Below are positions 10,222 to 22,018 of a stretch of 64,000 bases of DNA, piece after piece; the stretch's first letter is position 1, and every line of letters starts with the position of its first letter. The position numbers were made by a program, and so were the translations under genes. The DNA comes from Staphylococcus shinii (GTDB lineage Bacteria > Bacillota > Bacilli > Staphylococcales > Staphylococcaceae). The stretch spans positions 248,001 to 312,000 of the forward strand of contig NZ_JAGEVL010000001.1 of the NCBI RefSeq assembly GCF_017583065.1, given 5' to 3'. The notes under the pieces were generated by a model that worked only from the letters and a program-made list of their open reading frames with translations, was not told the DNA's origin and made no database searches.

Positions 10222-11196
10222 ATGAGCGATAAGATTATTACAATTTACGGTGAAGTACCTGAACTTATTGAAAAGAAGTCAGCTGATATCATTGCCCGTT
10301 ACTTAAATGCCCCTAAAGATGATTTTAATTTTGTTAAATATAATTTATATGAAAGTGATTTATCTCCTATAATTGAAGAAACATTAACCTTACCATTTTT
10401 TTCTGACAAAAAAGCAGTATTAGTTCAAAATGCATATGTGTTTACAGGCGAAAAAGCGCCAAAAGACTTAAATCATAATACTGATCAACTTATTGAATTT
10501 ATTGAAAAATATGATGGTGAAACATTAATAATATTTGAAGTCTATCAATCAAAGTTAGATGAAAGAAAAAAGTTAGTTAAAACTTTGAAGAAACATGCCA
10601 ATTTAATCAAGATTGAACAAATGACTGAAGATGAAATTAAAAAGTGGATAAAAAATGAACTTCACGAAAATTACAAAGATATAAAACAAGATGCGTTAGA
10701 CTTATTTTTAGAACTTACGGGTATTAATTTTAATATTGTAAAACAAGAGCTTGAAAAAGTAATACTATTTTTAGGCGATAGGGCTACGATAAATAAGCAA
10801 GATGTTCATCAAATTGTTAATAGAAGTTTAGAACAAAATGTCTTTTTATTAACTGATTATATTCAGAAAAATAAAAAATCTCAAGCTATACAATTGGTGA
10901 AAGACTTGATAGCAATGAAGGAAGAACCCATTAAATTATTAGCATTAATTACAAGTAATTATCGCTTGTTTTATCAATGTAAAATTTTAGGGCAAAAAGG
11001 CTACAGCGGCCAACAAATAGCTAAAACAATCAATGTACATCCATACCGAGTTAAACTAGCTTTGAACCAAGCAAGAAATTATCAATTAGAGAAGTTATTA
11101 AACATTATTGATACATGTGCAGAAACGGATTATAAATTGAAGTCCTCATATCTGGATAAACAATTAATTTTAGAACTTTTTATTTTGTCACTCTGA
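10222..11196 (+). CDS. holA: DNA polymerase III subunit delta
   Basis: Clamp-loader subunit that opens the beta sliding clamp. The 324-residue product shows the HolA fold pattern: DKIITIYGEVPELIEKK at the start, an AAA+-like region with LTLPFFSDKKAVLVQNAYVF, and the C-terminal helical domain with LIAMKEEPIKLLALITSNYRLFYQCK. An upstream in-frame ATG at 10192 is rejected because AAAGGGTG (10208-10215) fits ATG 10222. It follows comEC by 72 nt, as in B. subtilis (yqeN). Confidence 0.93.
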   Translation: MSDKIITIYGEVPELIEKKSADIIARYLNAPKDDFNFVKYNLYESDLSPIIEETLTLPFFSDKKAVLVQNAYVFTGEKAPKDLNHNTDQLIEFIEKYDGETLIIFEVYQSKLDERKKLVKTLKKHANLIKIEQMTEDEIKKWIKNELHENYKDIKQDALDLFLELTGINFNIVKQELEKVILFLGDRATINKQDVHQIVNRSLEQNVFLLTDYIQKNKKSQAIQLVKDLIAMKEEPIKLLALITSNYRLFYQCKILGQKGYSGQQIAKTINVHPYRVKLALNQARNYQLEKLLNIIDTCAETDYKLKSSYLDKQLILELFILSL

Positions 11197-11484
11197 TCAT
11201 ATAGGATTAATTATGCTTATTTTTAATTAATTGAAGACTGTTGTTCATATTGTTGTAAATGGTAGCAGCGAATTGTTTTAAATTTAGCTTTAGTTAAAGA
11301 TTAAGAGTATATATAGGATTTGACTGCTGATGATATCTTTTGTTTTGTCAGTAGTTTTTTGCTTATTACTTTGGCAAGTTAAAAATAGGAAGTAATATTC
11401 TCAATATGGGAGAGATAAGTTTGAAGTGTTATTTAGAAGAATAACTCTAAAAATCAGCTCACAATAAATTTTAAAAACAACAAA
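11197..11484. other. Noncoding spacer between holA and rpsT
   Basis: No open frame of note on either strand. It holds the holA terminator (11323-11360). The first 125 nt after holA, up to that hairpin, are AT-rich with no recognisable gene, RNA or repeat; they would be part of the holA 3' untranslated region. Confidence 0.6.
11323..11360 (+). terminator. Intrinsic terminator downstream of holA
   Basis: ACTGCTGA (11323-11330) pairs with TCAGTAGT (11348-11355), one G-T wobble, followed by a run of six T. It lies 126 nt beyond the holA stop. Confidence 0.7.
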
Positions 11485-11519
11485 AAACAAACCAAATGCT
11501 AAAAGCATTTGGTTTGTTT
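11485..11519 (-). terminator. Terminator of rpsT
   Basis: A perfect 15-bp stem, AAACAAACCAAATGC (11485-11499) with GCATTTGGTTTGTTT (11505-11519), loop TAAAA. Read on the minus strand it is followed by a T-rich tail, and it lies 37 nt after the rpsT stop. Confidence 0.85.
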
Positions 11520-11555
11520 GATTAGTAGATTCGAGCAGTTGCTTGAATCTGTTTA

Positions 11556-11807
11556 TTATTTAGCAGCTGTCATCAATGAAGACTTGATACGAGCAGCTTT
11601 GTTAGTGTGGATTAAGTTGCGTTGAGCAGCTTTATCTACTTTTTTCAAAGCAAAACTCACTAAGTCAGCTTTGTTATCAGCACCAGCTTCTATAGCTGAA
11701 TGAGCTCTTTTAACTGCTGTACGCATTTCATTTTTTTGAGAAATATTACGAGCTTCAGCAGTGTGTGTTGTGTTAACACGTTTAATTGCAGATTTAATGT
11801 TTGGCAT
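11556..11807 (-). CDS. rpsT: 30S ribosomal protein S20
   Basis: An 83-residue basic primary 16S rRNA-binding protein of the small subunit. The sequence has the S20 pattern NIKSAIKRV, AEARNISQKNEMRTAVK and LIHTNKAARIKSSLM. A GTG at 11816 would lie within the AGGAGGTG ribosome site, so the start is ATG at 11807, giving the usual N-terminus with Pro after Met. It is transcribed alone, opposite to its neighbours holA and lepA, from its own promoter. Confidence 0.96.
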   Translation of the reverse strand: MPNIKSAIKRVNTTHTAEARNISQKNEMRTAVKRAHSAIEAGADNKADLVSFALKKVDKAAQRNLIHTNKAARIKSSLMTAAK

Positions 11808-11867
11808 GTGTGTCACCTCCTAAAAGTGATCTTCGCTATCAAAGTTAATTTGATTACAACAAGAAAT

Positions 11868-11896
11868 ATTTTATCAAAACAAGCAACTTTCTGCAA
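11868..11896 (-). promoter_or_regulatory. rpsT promoter
   Basis: On the minus strand TTGCAG (11896-11891), a 17-nt spacer and TAAAAT (11873-11868), about 60 nt before the rpsT start: a good SigA-type match. Confidence 0.7.
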
Positions 11897-12041
11897 TCAT
11901 TTATTTATCTAAGGCGCGTAAAATAGATATAAATGATACAATATACTATAGAAAGATAAGAAAGCAACACAAAAATTCAATTTAATTTCGCTTAAGAATG
12001 TTATGAATAAATAAGTATTACTGTTAAAATGCTTTGCAAGT

Positions 12042-12070
12042 TTGCAATTAACTATTAAAAACGTTATTAT
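12042..12070 (+). promoter_or_regulatory. lepA promoter
   Basis: TTGCAA (12042-12047), 17-nt spacer, TATTAT (12065-12070), 57 nt before the lepA ATG. A good SigA-type match by eye. Confidence 0.6.
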
Positions 12071-12127
12071 ATCAAAGAATGTCATACATATTACGGGCTA
12101 GAATTATGAAAGTGAGAAGGATAATAC

Positions 12128-13951
12128 ATGGATAAACAAGAACGCTATAATCGACGTAAAAATATTAGAAACTTTTCTATTATTGCACATATAGACCATG
12201 GTAAATCTACGTTAGCTGATAGGATTTTAGAAAATACAAAATCAGTTGAAACTAGAGAGATGCAATCTCAATTATTGGATTCTATGGATTTAGAAAGAGA
12301 ACGCGGTATAACTATTAAATTAAATGCAGTACGCTTGAAATATGATGCTAAAGACGGTGAAACATATACGTTTCACTTAATCGACACACCAGGACATGTC
12401 GATTTTACTTATGAAGTGTCTAGATCACTTGCAGCATGTGAAGGTGCGATATTAGTTGTGGATGCAGCACAAGGCATAGAGGCACAAACTTTAGCGAATG
12501 TGTACTTGGCACTTGATAATGATTTAGAATTATTACCAGTTGTCAATAAAATAGATTTACCAGCAGCAGAACCTGAACGAGTAAAACAAGAATTAGAAGA
12601 TGTTATCGGTATCGATAAAGATGATGTCGTACTAGCAAGTGCAAAATCAAATATTGGTATTGAAGACATTTTGGAAAAAATCGTTGAAGTTGTGCCACCT
12701 CCAGAAGGAGATCCAGAAGAACCTTTAAAAGCACTTATATTCGATTCAGAATATGACCCATATAGAGGAGTTATATCTTCTATTAGGGTGGTGGAAGGTA
12801 TTGTAAAAGCAGGAGACCGTATTAAGATGATGGCTACTGGTAAAGAATTCGAAGTTACTGAAGTGGGTATCAATACACCGAAACAATTGCAAGTTGACGA
12901 ATTGACTGTCGGTGATGTAGGTTATATTATCGCCAGCATTAAGAATGTAGATGATTCACGTGTAGGGGATACCATCACTCACGCAAATAGACCTGCAGCT
13001 CAACCTTTACAAGGTTACAAAAAAATGAACCCAATGGTCTTCTGTGGCCTGTTCCCAATAGATAACAAAGATTATAATGATTTAAGAGAAGCATTAGAAA
13101 AATTACAGTTAAATGATGCCTCATTAGAATTTGAACCAGAATCATCACAAGCTTTAGGATTTGGTTATCGTACAGGTTTTTTAGGTATGCTACATATGGA
13201 GATTATCCAAGAGCGTATTGAACGTGAATTTGGAATAGAACTTATTGCTACAGCACCTTCAGTAATATATGAATGTATCTTAAAGACGGGTGATGAAGTA
13301 ACGGTAGATAATCCTGCAAACATGCCTGATAGAGATAAGATAGAAACAATATATGAGCCATTTGTGCGCGCGACTATGATGGTGCCAAATGACTACGTAG
13401 GTGCAGTCATGGAACTATGCCAACGTAAACGTGGTCAGTTTATAAATATGGAATATATGGATGATATCCGTGTGAATATCATTTATGAAATTCCATTATC
13501 AGAGGTAGTGTTTGACTTCTTTGATCAGCTAAAATCTAATACTAAAGGCTACGCTTCATTCGATTATGAATTTATCGATAATAAAGAAAGTGATCTAGTG
13601 AAGATGGATATCTTGTTAAATGGCGAGAAAGTTGATGCTCTAAGCTTTATCGTGCATAAAGAATTTGCATACGATCGTGGGAAAGCCTTAGTTGAGAAAC
13701 TTAAAACGCTGATACCTAGACAACAGTTCGAAGTTCCTGTACAAGCAGCCGTAGGACAAAAAATCGTAGCAAGAACGAATATTAAATCAATGGGTAAAAA
13801 TGTTTTGTCAAAATGTTATGGTGGCGACATTACTCGTAAGAGAAAACTTTTAGAGAAACAAAAAGCTGGTAAAGCTAAAATGAAAGCAGTAGGTAATGTA
13901 GAAATCCCTCAAGATGCTTTCTTAGCTGTACTTAAGATGGACGAAGATTAA
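12128..13951 (+). CDS. lepA: Elongation factor 4 (LepA)
   Basis: A translational GTPase that acts on stalled or mistranslocated ribosomes and in 30S biogenesis. The 607-residue protein has G1 [10 protein letters not shown] near residue 20, RGITIK switch [14 protein letters not shown], an EF-Tu-like domain II, EF-G-like III and V domains, and the LepA-specific basic C-terminus ([22 protein letters not shown]). Length and motifs are complete. It has its own promoter and is followed by a terminator, so it appears monocistronic. Confidence 0.97.
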   Translation: MDKQERYNRRKNIRNFSIIAHIDHGKSTLADRILENTKSVETREMQSQLLDSMDLERERGITIKLNAVRLKYDAKDGETYTFHLIDTPGHVDFTYEVSRSLAACEGAILVVDAAQGIEAQTLANVYLALDNDLELLPVVNKIDLPAAEPERVKQELEDVIGIDKDDVVLASAKSNIGIEDILEKIVEVVPPPEGDPEEPLKALIFDSEYDPYRGVISSIRVVEGIVKAGDRIKMMATGKEFEVTEVGINTPKQLQVDELTVGDVGYIIASIKNVDDSRVGDTITHANRPAAQPLQGYKKMNPMVFCGLFPIDNKDYNDLREALEKLQLNDASLEFEPESSQALGFGYRTGFLGMLHMEIIQERIEREFGIELIATAPSVIYECILKTGDEVTVDNPANMPDRDKIETIYEPFVRATMMVPNDYVGAVMELCQRKRGQFINMEYMDDIRVNIIYEIPLSEVVFDFFDQLKSNTKGYASFDYEFIDNKESDLVKMDILLNGEKVDALSFIVHKEFAYDRGKALVEKLKTLIPRQQFEVPVQAAVGQKIVARTNIKSMGKNVLSKCYGGDITRKRKLLEKQKAGKAKMKAVGNVEIPQDAFLAVLKMDED

Positions 13952-13964
13952 TATAAATTAAAAA

Positions 13965-14004
13965 TTGGGGCCTTAAATCCAAAAGATTTATGGCCCAGTT
14001 TTTT
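13965..14004 (+). terminator. Terminator of lepA
   Basis: GGGCC and TAAATC (13968-13979) pair with GATTTA and GGCCC (13985-13996) across one internal mismatch, followed by six T. It overlaps the upstream region of hemW, 46 nt before its start. Confidence 0.8.
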
Positions 14005-14049
14005 GTGATTATTTTAAGTCTTCAATAAACGAAAGAAGGTGCACGCAAT

Positions 14050-15174
14050 ATGGAAGTGAAAAGTGCATATATCCATATTCCATTTTGTGTAAGAATATGT
14101 ACATATTGCGATTTCAATAAATATTTTATACACAATCAACCGGTGGATGAATATTTAGATTGCTTAATTAAAGAGATGTGCGATAGCGAGGTTAGAGTTT
14201 TAGAAACTGTATTTGTAGGTGGTGGAACACCGACAGCCTTAAGTTATAAGCAACTCAAGCGGTTACTAATTGCAATTACTGATATATTCGAAATTAAAGG
14301 CGAATTTAGTTTTGAAGCTAATCCAGATGAATTAACACTTGAAAAAGTTCAATTATTAAAAGATTTTGGTGTTAACAGACTATCTATGGGTGTCCAAACA
14401 TTTAAACCTGAACTATTAGAAATATTAGGTAGAACGCATCATACTACTGATATATATCAAGCTGTTACTAATGCGCGTGCGGTAGGCATTCCCTCTATAA
14501 GTTTAGATTTGATGTACCATTTACCACAACAAACGTTAGAGGATTTTAAGGATAGTTTAGAAAAGGCATTGGCCATGGATATTGATCACATTTCAAGTTA
14601 TGGGCTTATATTGGAACCTAAAACACAATTTTATAATATGTATAAAAAAGGTAAGTTGAAAATTCCTAATGAAGATATTGGTGAAGAAATGTATGAATAT
14701 CTAATTGAGAGAATGAACAAGTCTGATTTACATCAATATGAAATTTCAAATTTTGGGAAAATAGGCCATGAATCAGAACATAATAAAGTTTATTGGAAAA
14801 ATGAAGGGTATTATGGTTTTGGTGCAGGTGCAAGTGGCTATGTGAATGGTGAACGTTACAGTAATGTTAATCCTGTAAATCACTATATAAAAAAAATAAA
14901 GAACAATGAAAGACCTATATTACAATCAACTTCCCCAACAAAAACAGAACAAATGGAAGAAGAAATGTTCTTAGGTTTGAGAATGAATAAAGGTGTAAGT
15001 AAAAGTAGGTTTTTTGAAAAATTTGATCAAACAGTTGAGCAAGTTTATGAGCAAGCGCTTAAAGATTTAATTCAAAAAGAGCTTATCGTTGAACAAGATG
15101 ACTATATTTCTATGACTGATCGTGGAAAAGTTGTTGGAAACTTAGTATTTGAAGCGTTTTTACTTAATGTATAA
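14050..15174 (+). CDS. hemW: Radical SAM heme chaperone HemW
   Basis: A 374-residue radical-SAM protein. C13, C17 and C20 in PFCVRICTYCDF form the CxxxCxxC cluster-binding motif, followed by VGGGTPTALS and EANPDELT. It lacks the extra N-terminal region of true coproporphyrinogen dehydrogenase HemN, so heme trafficking rather than decarboxylation is expected. It is preceded by AGAAGGTG and sits directly upstream of the hrcA operon, as in B. subtilis. Confidence 0.92.
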   Translation: MEVKSAYIHIPFCVRICTYCDFNKYFIHNQPVDEYLDCLIKEMCDSEVRVLETVFVGGGTPTALSYKQLKRLLIAITDIFEIKGEFSFEANPDELTLEKVQLLKDFGVNRLSMGVQTFKPELLEILGRTHHTTDIYQAVTNARAVGIPSISLDLMYHLPQQTLEDFKDSLEKALAMDIDHISSYGLILEPKTQFYNMYKKGKLKIPNEDIGEEMYEYLIERMNKSDLHQYEISNFGKIGHESEHNKVYWKNEGYYGFGAGASGYVNGERYSNVNPVNHYIKKIKNNERPILQSTSPTKTEQMEEEMFLGLRMNKGVSKSRFFEKFDQTVEQVYEQALKDLIQKELIVEQDDYISMTDRGKVVGNLVFEAFLLNV

Positions 15175-15235
15175 AAATTTATAAAAATCCAGTGCTTTAA
15201 CATTGACTTACTTTGACCAATTTGATAAATTATAA

Positions 15236-15262
15236 TTAGCACTTGAAACAAAAGAGTGCTAA
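15236..15262 (+). promoter_or_regulatory. CIRCE operator (HrcA binding site)
   Basis: TTAGCACTT (15236-15244), 9 nt, GAGTGCTAA (15254-15262), 12 nt before the hrcA ATG. It matches the CIRCE inverted repeat except for a T instead of C at the last base of the left arm. HrcA bound here represses the heat-shock operon. A SigA promoter must lie just upstream: TTGACT (15203) and TATAAT (15231) are present, but their spacing is not standard and the exact pair is unclear. Confidence 0.93.
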
Positions 15263-15274
15263 TGAGGTGAAAAC

Positions 15275-16255
15275 ATGATTAGTGATAGACAATTAAGCAT
15301 ACTAAATGCAATTGTTGAAGATTATGTTGATTTAGGTCAGCCAATTGGTTCAAAAACACTGATTGAACGGCATAAATTGAATGTTAGTCCTGCTACTATT
15401 AGGAATGAGATGAAGCAATTAGAGCTTCTCGAACTAATAGAGAAGACGCATACGTCGTCAGGGCGATATCCTTCAGAATCAGGTATCAGATATTATGTGA
15501 ATCAATTATTACAGGAAACATCTCATCAACAACAAACAAAAATTCAACGTTTAAGAGATTTATTAGTTGAAAATCATTATGATATTGCGACTTCACTCAG
15601 TGATTTTGCAAATGAACTTTCAAATCAATCTCAATATACAACGTTGGTAATGCGTCCAAATCATAAAAAAGATATTATTAACAACATTCATTTGTTTAGA
15701 GCAAATGCTTATTTGGTTATAATGGTCGTTGTATTCTCATCAGGTCATGTTGAAAACTTACATTTAGCATCTCAAGTTCCATTATCAAATAATGAACTTA
15801 CAAACATTTCTAATTTTGTTACAGCTAAATATAATGAGTGGAATAATCACCATTTCGAAAATGATTTAAATGCTTTTGTGAAATCAGATATTGAGAAGGA
15901 TTTTATAAAAGACATGCTGAATACAATAGATATTCATTTTGATAATCAAAGTAATGGCATTTTTATGGGCGGAAAGGTTAAACTCATAGATGCGTTGAAT
16001 GAAACGAACGTATCATCAATTCAACCGATTCTACAATATATAGAATCAAATAAAATCACTCAATTACTTGATGAAATGTCTAATTCAGCTATTAATGTCA
16101 AAATTGGTCATGAAATCGAATCAAGTTTAAGTGATATTTCAATCGTAACAAGTGAATATCACATTGATGATAGACTTAAAGGTCAAATTGCGGTTATCGG
16201 ACCAACGGCAATGAATTATCAGAACGTAATCAGATTACTAAATACGATTTGGTAA
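15275..16255 (+). CDS. hrcA: Heat-inducible transcription repressor HrcA
   Basis: A 326-residue repressor of class I heat-shock genes. It has an N-terminal winged helix ([41 protein letters not shown]) that binds CIRCE, and a GAF-like dimerisation domain ending in [15 protein letters not shown]. The CIRCE upstream shows autoregulation; the GroE chaperonin, encoded elsewhere, normally sets HrcA activity. It is the first gene of hrcA-grpE-dnaK-dnaJ. Confidence 0.97.
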   Translation: MISDRQLSILNAIVEDYVDLGQPIGSKTLIERHKLNVSPATIRNEMKQLELLELIEKTHTSSGRYPSESGIRYYVNQLLQETSHQQQTKIQRLRDLLVENHYDIATSLSDFANELSNQSQYTTLVMRPNHKKDIINNIHLFRANAYLVIMVVVFSSGHVENLHLASQVPLSNNELTNISNFVTAKYNEWNNHHFENDLNAFVKSDIEKDFIKDMLNTIDIHFDNQSNGIFMGGKVKLIDALNETNVSSIQPILQYIESNKITQLLDEMSNSAINVKIGHEIESSLSDISIVTSEYHIDDRLKGQIAVIGPTAMNYQNVIRLLNTIW

Positions 16256-16281
16256 TTAACAATTGTATTGGAGGGCAGACA

Positions 16282-16893
16282 ATGACAGAAAAAAATGAAT
16301 CAGTTTTCGACCAAAATGAAGATGTAAATGAACAAACATCAGAAGAAAACACGGTTGAAAGTACTGATGAAACTACAGAAACATCAAAAGATAATCTGCA
16401 GGAGGACGATTCACAAAATATCTCAGAAGACGTAGATCCTAAAGATGAAGAAATTCAACAATTGAAAAAAGATGTTCAAGAAAATGAAGAAAAATATTTG
16501 AGATTATACGCTGAATTTGAAAACTATAAGCGTAGAATTCAAAAAGAAAACCAAACAATGAAAGAGTATAAAGCGCAAGACGTTTTAAATGATATCTTAC
16601 CAACAATAGATAACATTGAACGTGCTTTACAAATTGATGGCGAAGATGAACAGTTTAAATCACTTAAAAAAGGTGTAGAAATGGTTCATGAAAGCTTATT
16701 AAATGCATTGAAAAATAATGGTTTAGAAAGAATTGAAACTGAAGGCCAACAATTTGACCCTAACTTTCACCAAGCAGTAGTTCAAGATGATAACCCTGAT
16801 TTTGAATCAGGACAAATTACTCAAGAGCTACAAACTGGATATAAGTTGAAAGAAAGAATTTTAAGACCTTCAATGGTTAAAGTAAATCAATAA
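16282..16893 (+). CDS. grpE: Nucleotide exchange factor GrpE
   Basis: Releases ADP from DnaK so that the chaperone can cycle. The 203-residue protein has a long acidic, disordered N-terminus (about 70 residues rich in Glu, Asp, Ser and Thr), a coiled coil ([21 protein letters not shown]), and the conserved beta domain with [21 protein letters not shown]. An upstream GTG at 16249 overlaps hrcA; TTGGAGGGC (16267-16275) supports ATG 16282. Confidence 0.96.
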   Translation: MTEKNESVFDQNEDVNEQTSEENTVESTDETTETSKDNLQEDDSQNISEDVDPKDEEIQQLKKDVQENEEKYLRLYAEFENYKRRIQKENQTMKEYKAQDVLNDILPTIDNIERALQIDGEDEQFKSLKKGVEMVHESLLNALKNNGLERIETEGQQFDPNFHQAVVQDDNPDFESGQITQELQTGYKLKERILRPSMVKVNQ

Positions 16894-16909
16894 ATTATTT
16901 TATTGTTGA

Positions 16910-18793
<1,884 letters not shown>

Positions 18794-18857
18794 GTGTAGT
18801 CATGGACTAAATAATTGTTATTGATAGAAATATATGACACAATTGCTTAGCCAAATT

Positions 18858-18893
18858 AAGTCAAAGTCAATTGAACATTGGCTTTGACTTTTT
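18858..18893 (+). terminator. Intercistronic terminator between dnaK and dnaJ
   Basis: A 13-bp stem with one G-T wobble: AAGTCAAAGTCAA (18858-18870) with TTGGCTTTGACTT (18878-18890), loop TTGAACA, then TTTTT. It lies inside the operon, so it probably lets only part of the transcripts reach dnaJ-prmA-rsmE. Confidence 0.8.
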
Positions 18894-18939
18894 CCTTTTT
18901 TATAAAAGATTTAATAAAACCGTAAAAGGAGAGATAGCA

Positions 18940-20076
18940 ATGGCCAAAAGAGATTATTATGAAGTCTTAGGCGTGAGTAAAAGCGCTTCTAAAGATGAAA
19001 TTAAAAAGGCTTATCGTAAATTATCGAAAAAATACCATCCAGACATAAATAAAGAAGAAGGTGCTGATGAGAAATTTAAAGAAATCTCAGAAGCATACGA
19101 AGTTTTAAGTGATGACAATAAACGTGCCAACTACGACCAATTTGGTCATGACGGACCACAAGGTGGTTTTGGTGGACAAGGATTTGGCGGTCAGGACTTT
19201 AGCGGATTTGGAGGCGGCGGTTTCGAAGATATTTTCAGTTCGTTCTTCGGAGGCGGCAGACAACAACGTGATCCAAATGCACCAAGAAAAGGTGATGATT
19301 TACAATACACAATGACCGTTACTTTCGATGAAGCAGTTTTTGGTAGCGAAAAAGAGATTTCAATACGTAAAGATGTTGCTTGTCATACATGTGATGGTGA
19401 AGGAGCTAAACCAGGTACTAAGAAAAAAACATGCCATTATTGTAGTGGTGCAGGCCATGTTTCTGTTGAACAAAATACGATACTTGGCAGAGTTAGAACT
19501 GAAAAAGTTTGTCCAGTATGTAGTGGTTCAGGTCAAGAATTTGAAGAACCATGTCCAACTTGTCACGGAAAAGGTACTGAAAACAAAAATGTTAAAATCA
19601 GCGTAACAATACCTGAAGGTGTTGATAACGAACAACAAATTAGATTAGCTGGGGAAGGTGCACCAGGTGAAAATGGCGGACCGCAAGGCGACTTATATAT
19701 CGTCTTTAGAGTTAAACCTTCAGAAAAATTTGAAAGAGATGGCGACGATATTTATTATTCTCTAGACGTTAGTATTGCTCAAGCAACGTTAGGTGATGAA
19801 GTTAAAGTTCCAACGCTAAACGGTAGCGTAATGTTAACTATTCCTGCAGGTACTCAAACAGATAAGCAATTCCGTCTTAAAGAAAAAGGTATTAAAAATG
19901 TACATGGTTATGGTTATGGCGACTTATTTATAAATATTAAAGTAGTTACGCCAACTAAAGTGAGTGAACGTCAAAAAGAATTACTTAGAGAATTTGCAGA
20001 AATTGATGGTGAAGAAATTTCAGAGCAGCCATCAAATTTTAGAGATAAAGCTAAAAGATTCTTTAAAGGAGAATAA
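18940..20076 (+). CDS. dnaJ: Chaperone DnaJ (Hsp40)
   Basis: Co-chaperone that delivers substrates to DnaK and stimulates its ATPase. The 378-residue type I DnaJ has a J domain with the HPD triad (KYHPDINK), a Gly/Phe-rich linker, four CxxCxGxG zinc repeats ([32 protein letters not shown]) and the two C-terminal beta domains. An upstream in-frame start at 18871 lies in the terminator stem; AAAGGAGAG supports ATG 18940. Confidence 0.97.
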   Translation: MAKRDYYEVLGVSKSASKDEIKKAYRKLSKKYHPDINKEEGADEKFKEISEAYEVLSDDNKRANYDQFGHDGPQGGFGGQGFGGQDFSGFGGGGFEDIFSSFFGGGRQQRDPNAPRKGDDLQYTMTVTFDEAVFGSEKEISIRKDVACHTCDGEGAKPGTKKKTCHYCSGAGHVSVEQNTILGRVRTEKVCPVCSGSGQEFEEPCPTCHGKGTENKNVKISVTIPEGVDNEQQIRLAGEGAPGENGGPQGDLYIVFRVKPSEKFERDGDDIYYSLDVSIAQATLGDEVKVPTLNGSVMLTIPAGTQTDKQFRLKEKGIKNVHGYGYGDLFINIKVVTPTKVSERQKELLREFAEIDGEEISEQPSNFRDKAKRFFKGE

Positions 20077-20079
20077 TAT

Positions 20080-21018
20080 ATGAACTGGACTGAAGTATCA
20101 ATTATCATTAATCACGAGGCATCATCAATAATCTCTGATATATTAGAAGATTTTGGTTCAAATGGCGTAGTTATAGAAGACTCTAAAGATTTGGAACATG
20201 CTTTTGAAGATAAATTCGGTGAAATTTATGCATTAAATGCCAATGATTATCCTCAAAAAGGAGTAAGAATAAAAGCATATTTCAATGAAATTAAATATAC
20301 AAAAACGTTAAAAACAGAACTTATTAATGCGATTGAGCAAGTTGCCTCTCTGGATTATTCGTTCTTTGAATACACAGAACAAACGTTGCGTGAGCAAGAT
20401 TGGGAAAATGAATGGAAAAATTATTTCCACCCATTTAGAGCTTCTGAACAATTCACGATAGTTCCTAGTTGGGAAACATATCAAAAAGAAGACCAGAGTG
20501 AATTGTGCATTGAGCTAGACCCTGGTATGGCGTTTGGCACAGGCGACCATCCTACCACTAGCATGTGTTTAAAAGCTATAGAAACATATGTGAAGCCAAG
20601 TGATTCTGTTATTGATGTCGGCACTGGTTCAGGTATATTAAGTATTGCTGCTCATTTATTAGGTGTTAAACGGATTAAAGCATTAGATGTAGATGAAATG
20701 GCAGTGAGAGTTGCTAAAGAAAACTTTGAGAAAAATAATTGTGAACATGCAATTGAAGCTACAACTGGAAATTTGTTACAAGAAGAAACTGAAAAATTTG
20801 ATGTTGTAATTGCTAATATACTAGCTCATATTATTGAAGAAATGATAGATGATGCTTATAATACTTTAAATAAAGATGGGTATTTTATAACGTCTGGTAT
20901 TATAGAAGAAAAACATGAAGCGATTGTAGAACAGATGGAAAACGCTGGTTTTAAAGTGATATCTATTAATCATGAAAATAGCTGGGTCTGTATCGTAGGA
21001 CAGAAAGTGAGCGATTAA
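20080..21018 (+). CDS. prmA: Ribosomal protein L11 methyltransferase
   Basis: Trimethylates L11 lysines and its N-terminus using SAM. The 312-residue protein has an N-terminal L11-recognition domain and a Rossmann methyltransferase domain with [27 protein letters not shown] and the NPPF-like motif ANILAHII. It starts 3 nt after dnaJ, with AAAGGAG in the dnaJ end, so it belongs to the heat-shock transcription unit, as in B. subtilis. Confidence 0.96.
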   Translation: MNWTEVSIIINHEASSIISDILEDFGSNGVVIEDSKDLEHAFEDKFGEIYALNANDYPQKGVRIKAYFNEIKYTKTLKTELINAIEQVASLDYSFFEYTEQTLREQDWENEWKNYFHPFRASEQFTIVPSWETYQKEDQSELCIELDPGMAFGTGDHPTTSMCLKAIETYVKPSDSVIDVGTGSGILSIAAHLLGVKRIKALDVDEMAVRVAKENFEKNNCEHAIEATTGNLLQEETEKFDVVIANILAHIIEEMIDDAYNTLNKDGYFITSGIIEEKHEAIVEQMENAGFKVISINHENSWVCIVGQKVSD

Positions 21019-21019
21019 C

Positions 21020-21772
21020 ATGCAAAGATATTTTATTAATCAAAACGCTGATTCCCTTCAGCGTTTTTCCATTATCGATAAAGGTGACATCCATCATATT
21101 ACGAATGTAATGAGGCATCAAATTGATGATGAAATTATTATTACCTTTTTGGATCAATTTGTTTATAAATGTAAAATTATAAATATAGCTACTGATGAAA
21201 TTGATATTGAGCTAGTTGAACGAATTGATATAGATTCAGAATTACCTCAAAATATTACCGTATGTAGTGGTCTGATCAAAGCGGATAAATATGAATGGTT
21301 GTTACAAAAGGCAACTGAACTTGGTGCTAGTGAATTTTTAGCAGTAGGAATGAAACGTTCCGTGGTAAAATTAAATGAAAGTAAGGTAACTAAGAAATTA
21401 GAGCGTTGGCAGAAAATTATTAAAGAAGCTGCTGAACAAAGTTATAGATTAGTAATACCTTCTATCGATTATAAAGCATCACTAAAAGAAGTTTTTCAAC
21501 AAATTGATGTTTATGATTATATTTTAATAGCATACGAAGATGCTGCCAAGCAAGGTGAAAGTAGTAACTTAAAAAAAGTGGTAAAACAATTTCAGCCTAA
21601 TGATCGTGTTTTAGTGGTTTTTGGACCTGAAGGCGGATTAGCCGAAGAAGAGTTGACACTATTTAATGATAGTGCATATCAAGTAGGGCTTGGTCCTAGA
21701 ATATTAAGAGCTGAAACAGCCCCGTTATATGTATTGAGTGTAGTCAGTTATGAAGTTGAACTGTTTGATTAA
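21020..21772 (+). CDS. rsmE: 16S rRNA (uracil-1498-N3)-methyltransferase
   Basis: A 250-residue SPOUT-class methyltransferase that modifies U1498 near the decoding site. It has an N-terminal PUA-like domain and the knotted SAM-binding region with FGPEGGLAEEEL and LGPRILRAETAPLY. It begins 1 nt after prmA. In B. subtilis and, as I recall, S. aureus the next gene is mtaB; here the next gene is rpsU and no methylthiotransferase frame follows. Confidence 0.96.
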   Translation: MQRYFINQNADSLQRFSIIDKGDIHHITNVMRHQIDDEIIITFLDQFVYKCKIINIATDEIDIELVERIDIDSELPQNITVCSGLIKADKYEWLLQKATELGASEFLAVGMKRSVVKLNESKVTKKLERWQKIIKEAAEQSYRLVIPSIDYKASLKEVFQQIDVYDYILIAYEDAAKQGESSNLKKVVKQFQPNDRVLVVFGPEGGLAEEELTLFNDSAYQVGLGPRILRAETAPLYVLSVVSYEVELFD

Positions 21773-21919
21773 TTTTATATAAAAGTTTTCGGACTTAATT
21801 AACATATTAAACCTAACGACAGTTTTATTGATATTAATAATTTTTACAAAGAAATTTAAAATACTGCTAAAAAGAAGTGTTAGAATAACGTTAAATTAAA
21901 AAAATGTAAATTTTACTAA

Positions 21920-21948
21920 TTGACCACATTAATCAGATATATTATACT
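21920..21948 (+). promoter_or_regulatory. rpsU promoter
   Basis: TTGACC (21920-21925), 17-nt spacer, TATACT (21943-21948): a strong SigA-type promoter placing the start of transcription about 65 nt before the rpsU ATG. Confidence 0.8.
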
Positions 21949-21955
21949 AAGTTAT

Positions 21956-21973
21956 ACATGGTTAGTACCATGT
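21956..21973 (+). promoter_or_regulatory. Hairpin in the rpsU leader
   Basis: A perfect 7-bp stem with a 4-nt loop: ACATGGT (21956-21962), TAGT, ACCATGT (21967-21973). It sits at or just inside the 5' end of the predicted rpsU message. It could stabilise the transcript or serve autoregulation; no T tract follows. Confidence 0.5.
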
Positions 21974-22018
21974 CATGATAATAAAGTTTCGTTGATATTT
22001 GGAGGGAGGGAAATACAC

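Larger units (their letters stand above)
11808..12127. other. Divergent promoter region rpsT/lepA
   Basis: A 320-nt spacer between divergently transcribed rpsT and lepA. It contains the rpsT promoter near its left end and a lepA promoter near its right end. No coding frame is convincing in the middle, which is AT-rich. Confidence 0.6.
21773..22018. other. Spacer rsmE-rpsU with no gene (mtaB position)
   Basis: 246 nt. The first 145 nt are AT-rich and hold no open frame, no clear terminator and no recognisable piece of a radical-SAM gene. The rest holds the rpsU promoter and leader. Confidence 0.6.

Noticed and set aside
11700..11912. Plus-strand frame over rpsT
   Set aside because: It is the antisense shadow of rpsT and its promoter; the S20 protein on the minus strand is unmistakable.
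19197..19270. Gly/Phe-rich repeat in dnaJ taken for a repeat element
   Set aside because: It is the normal Gly/Phe linker of type I DnaJ proteins.
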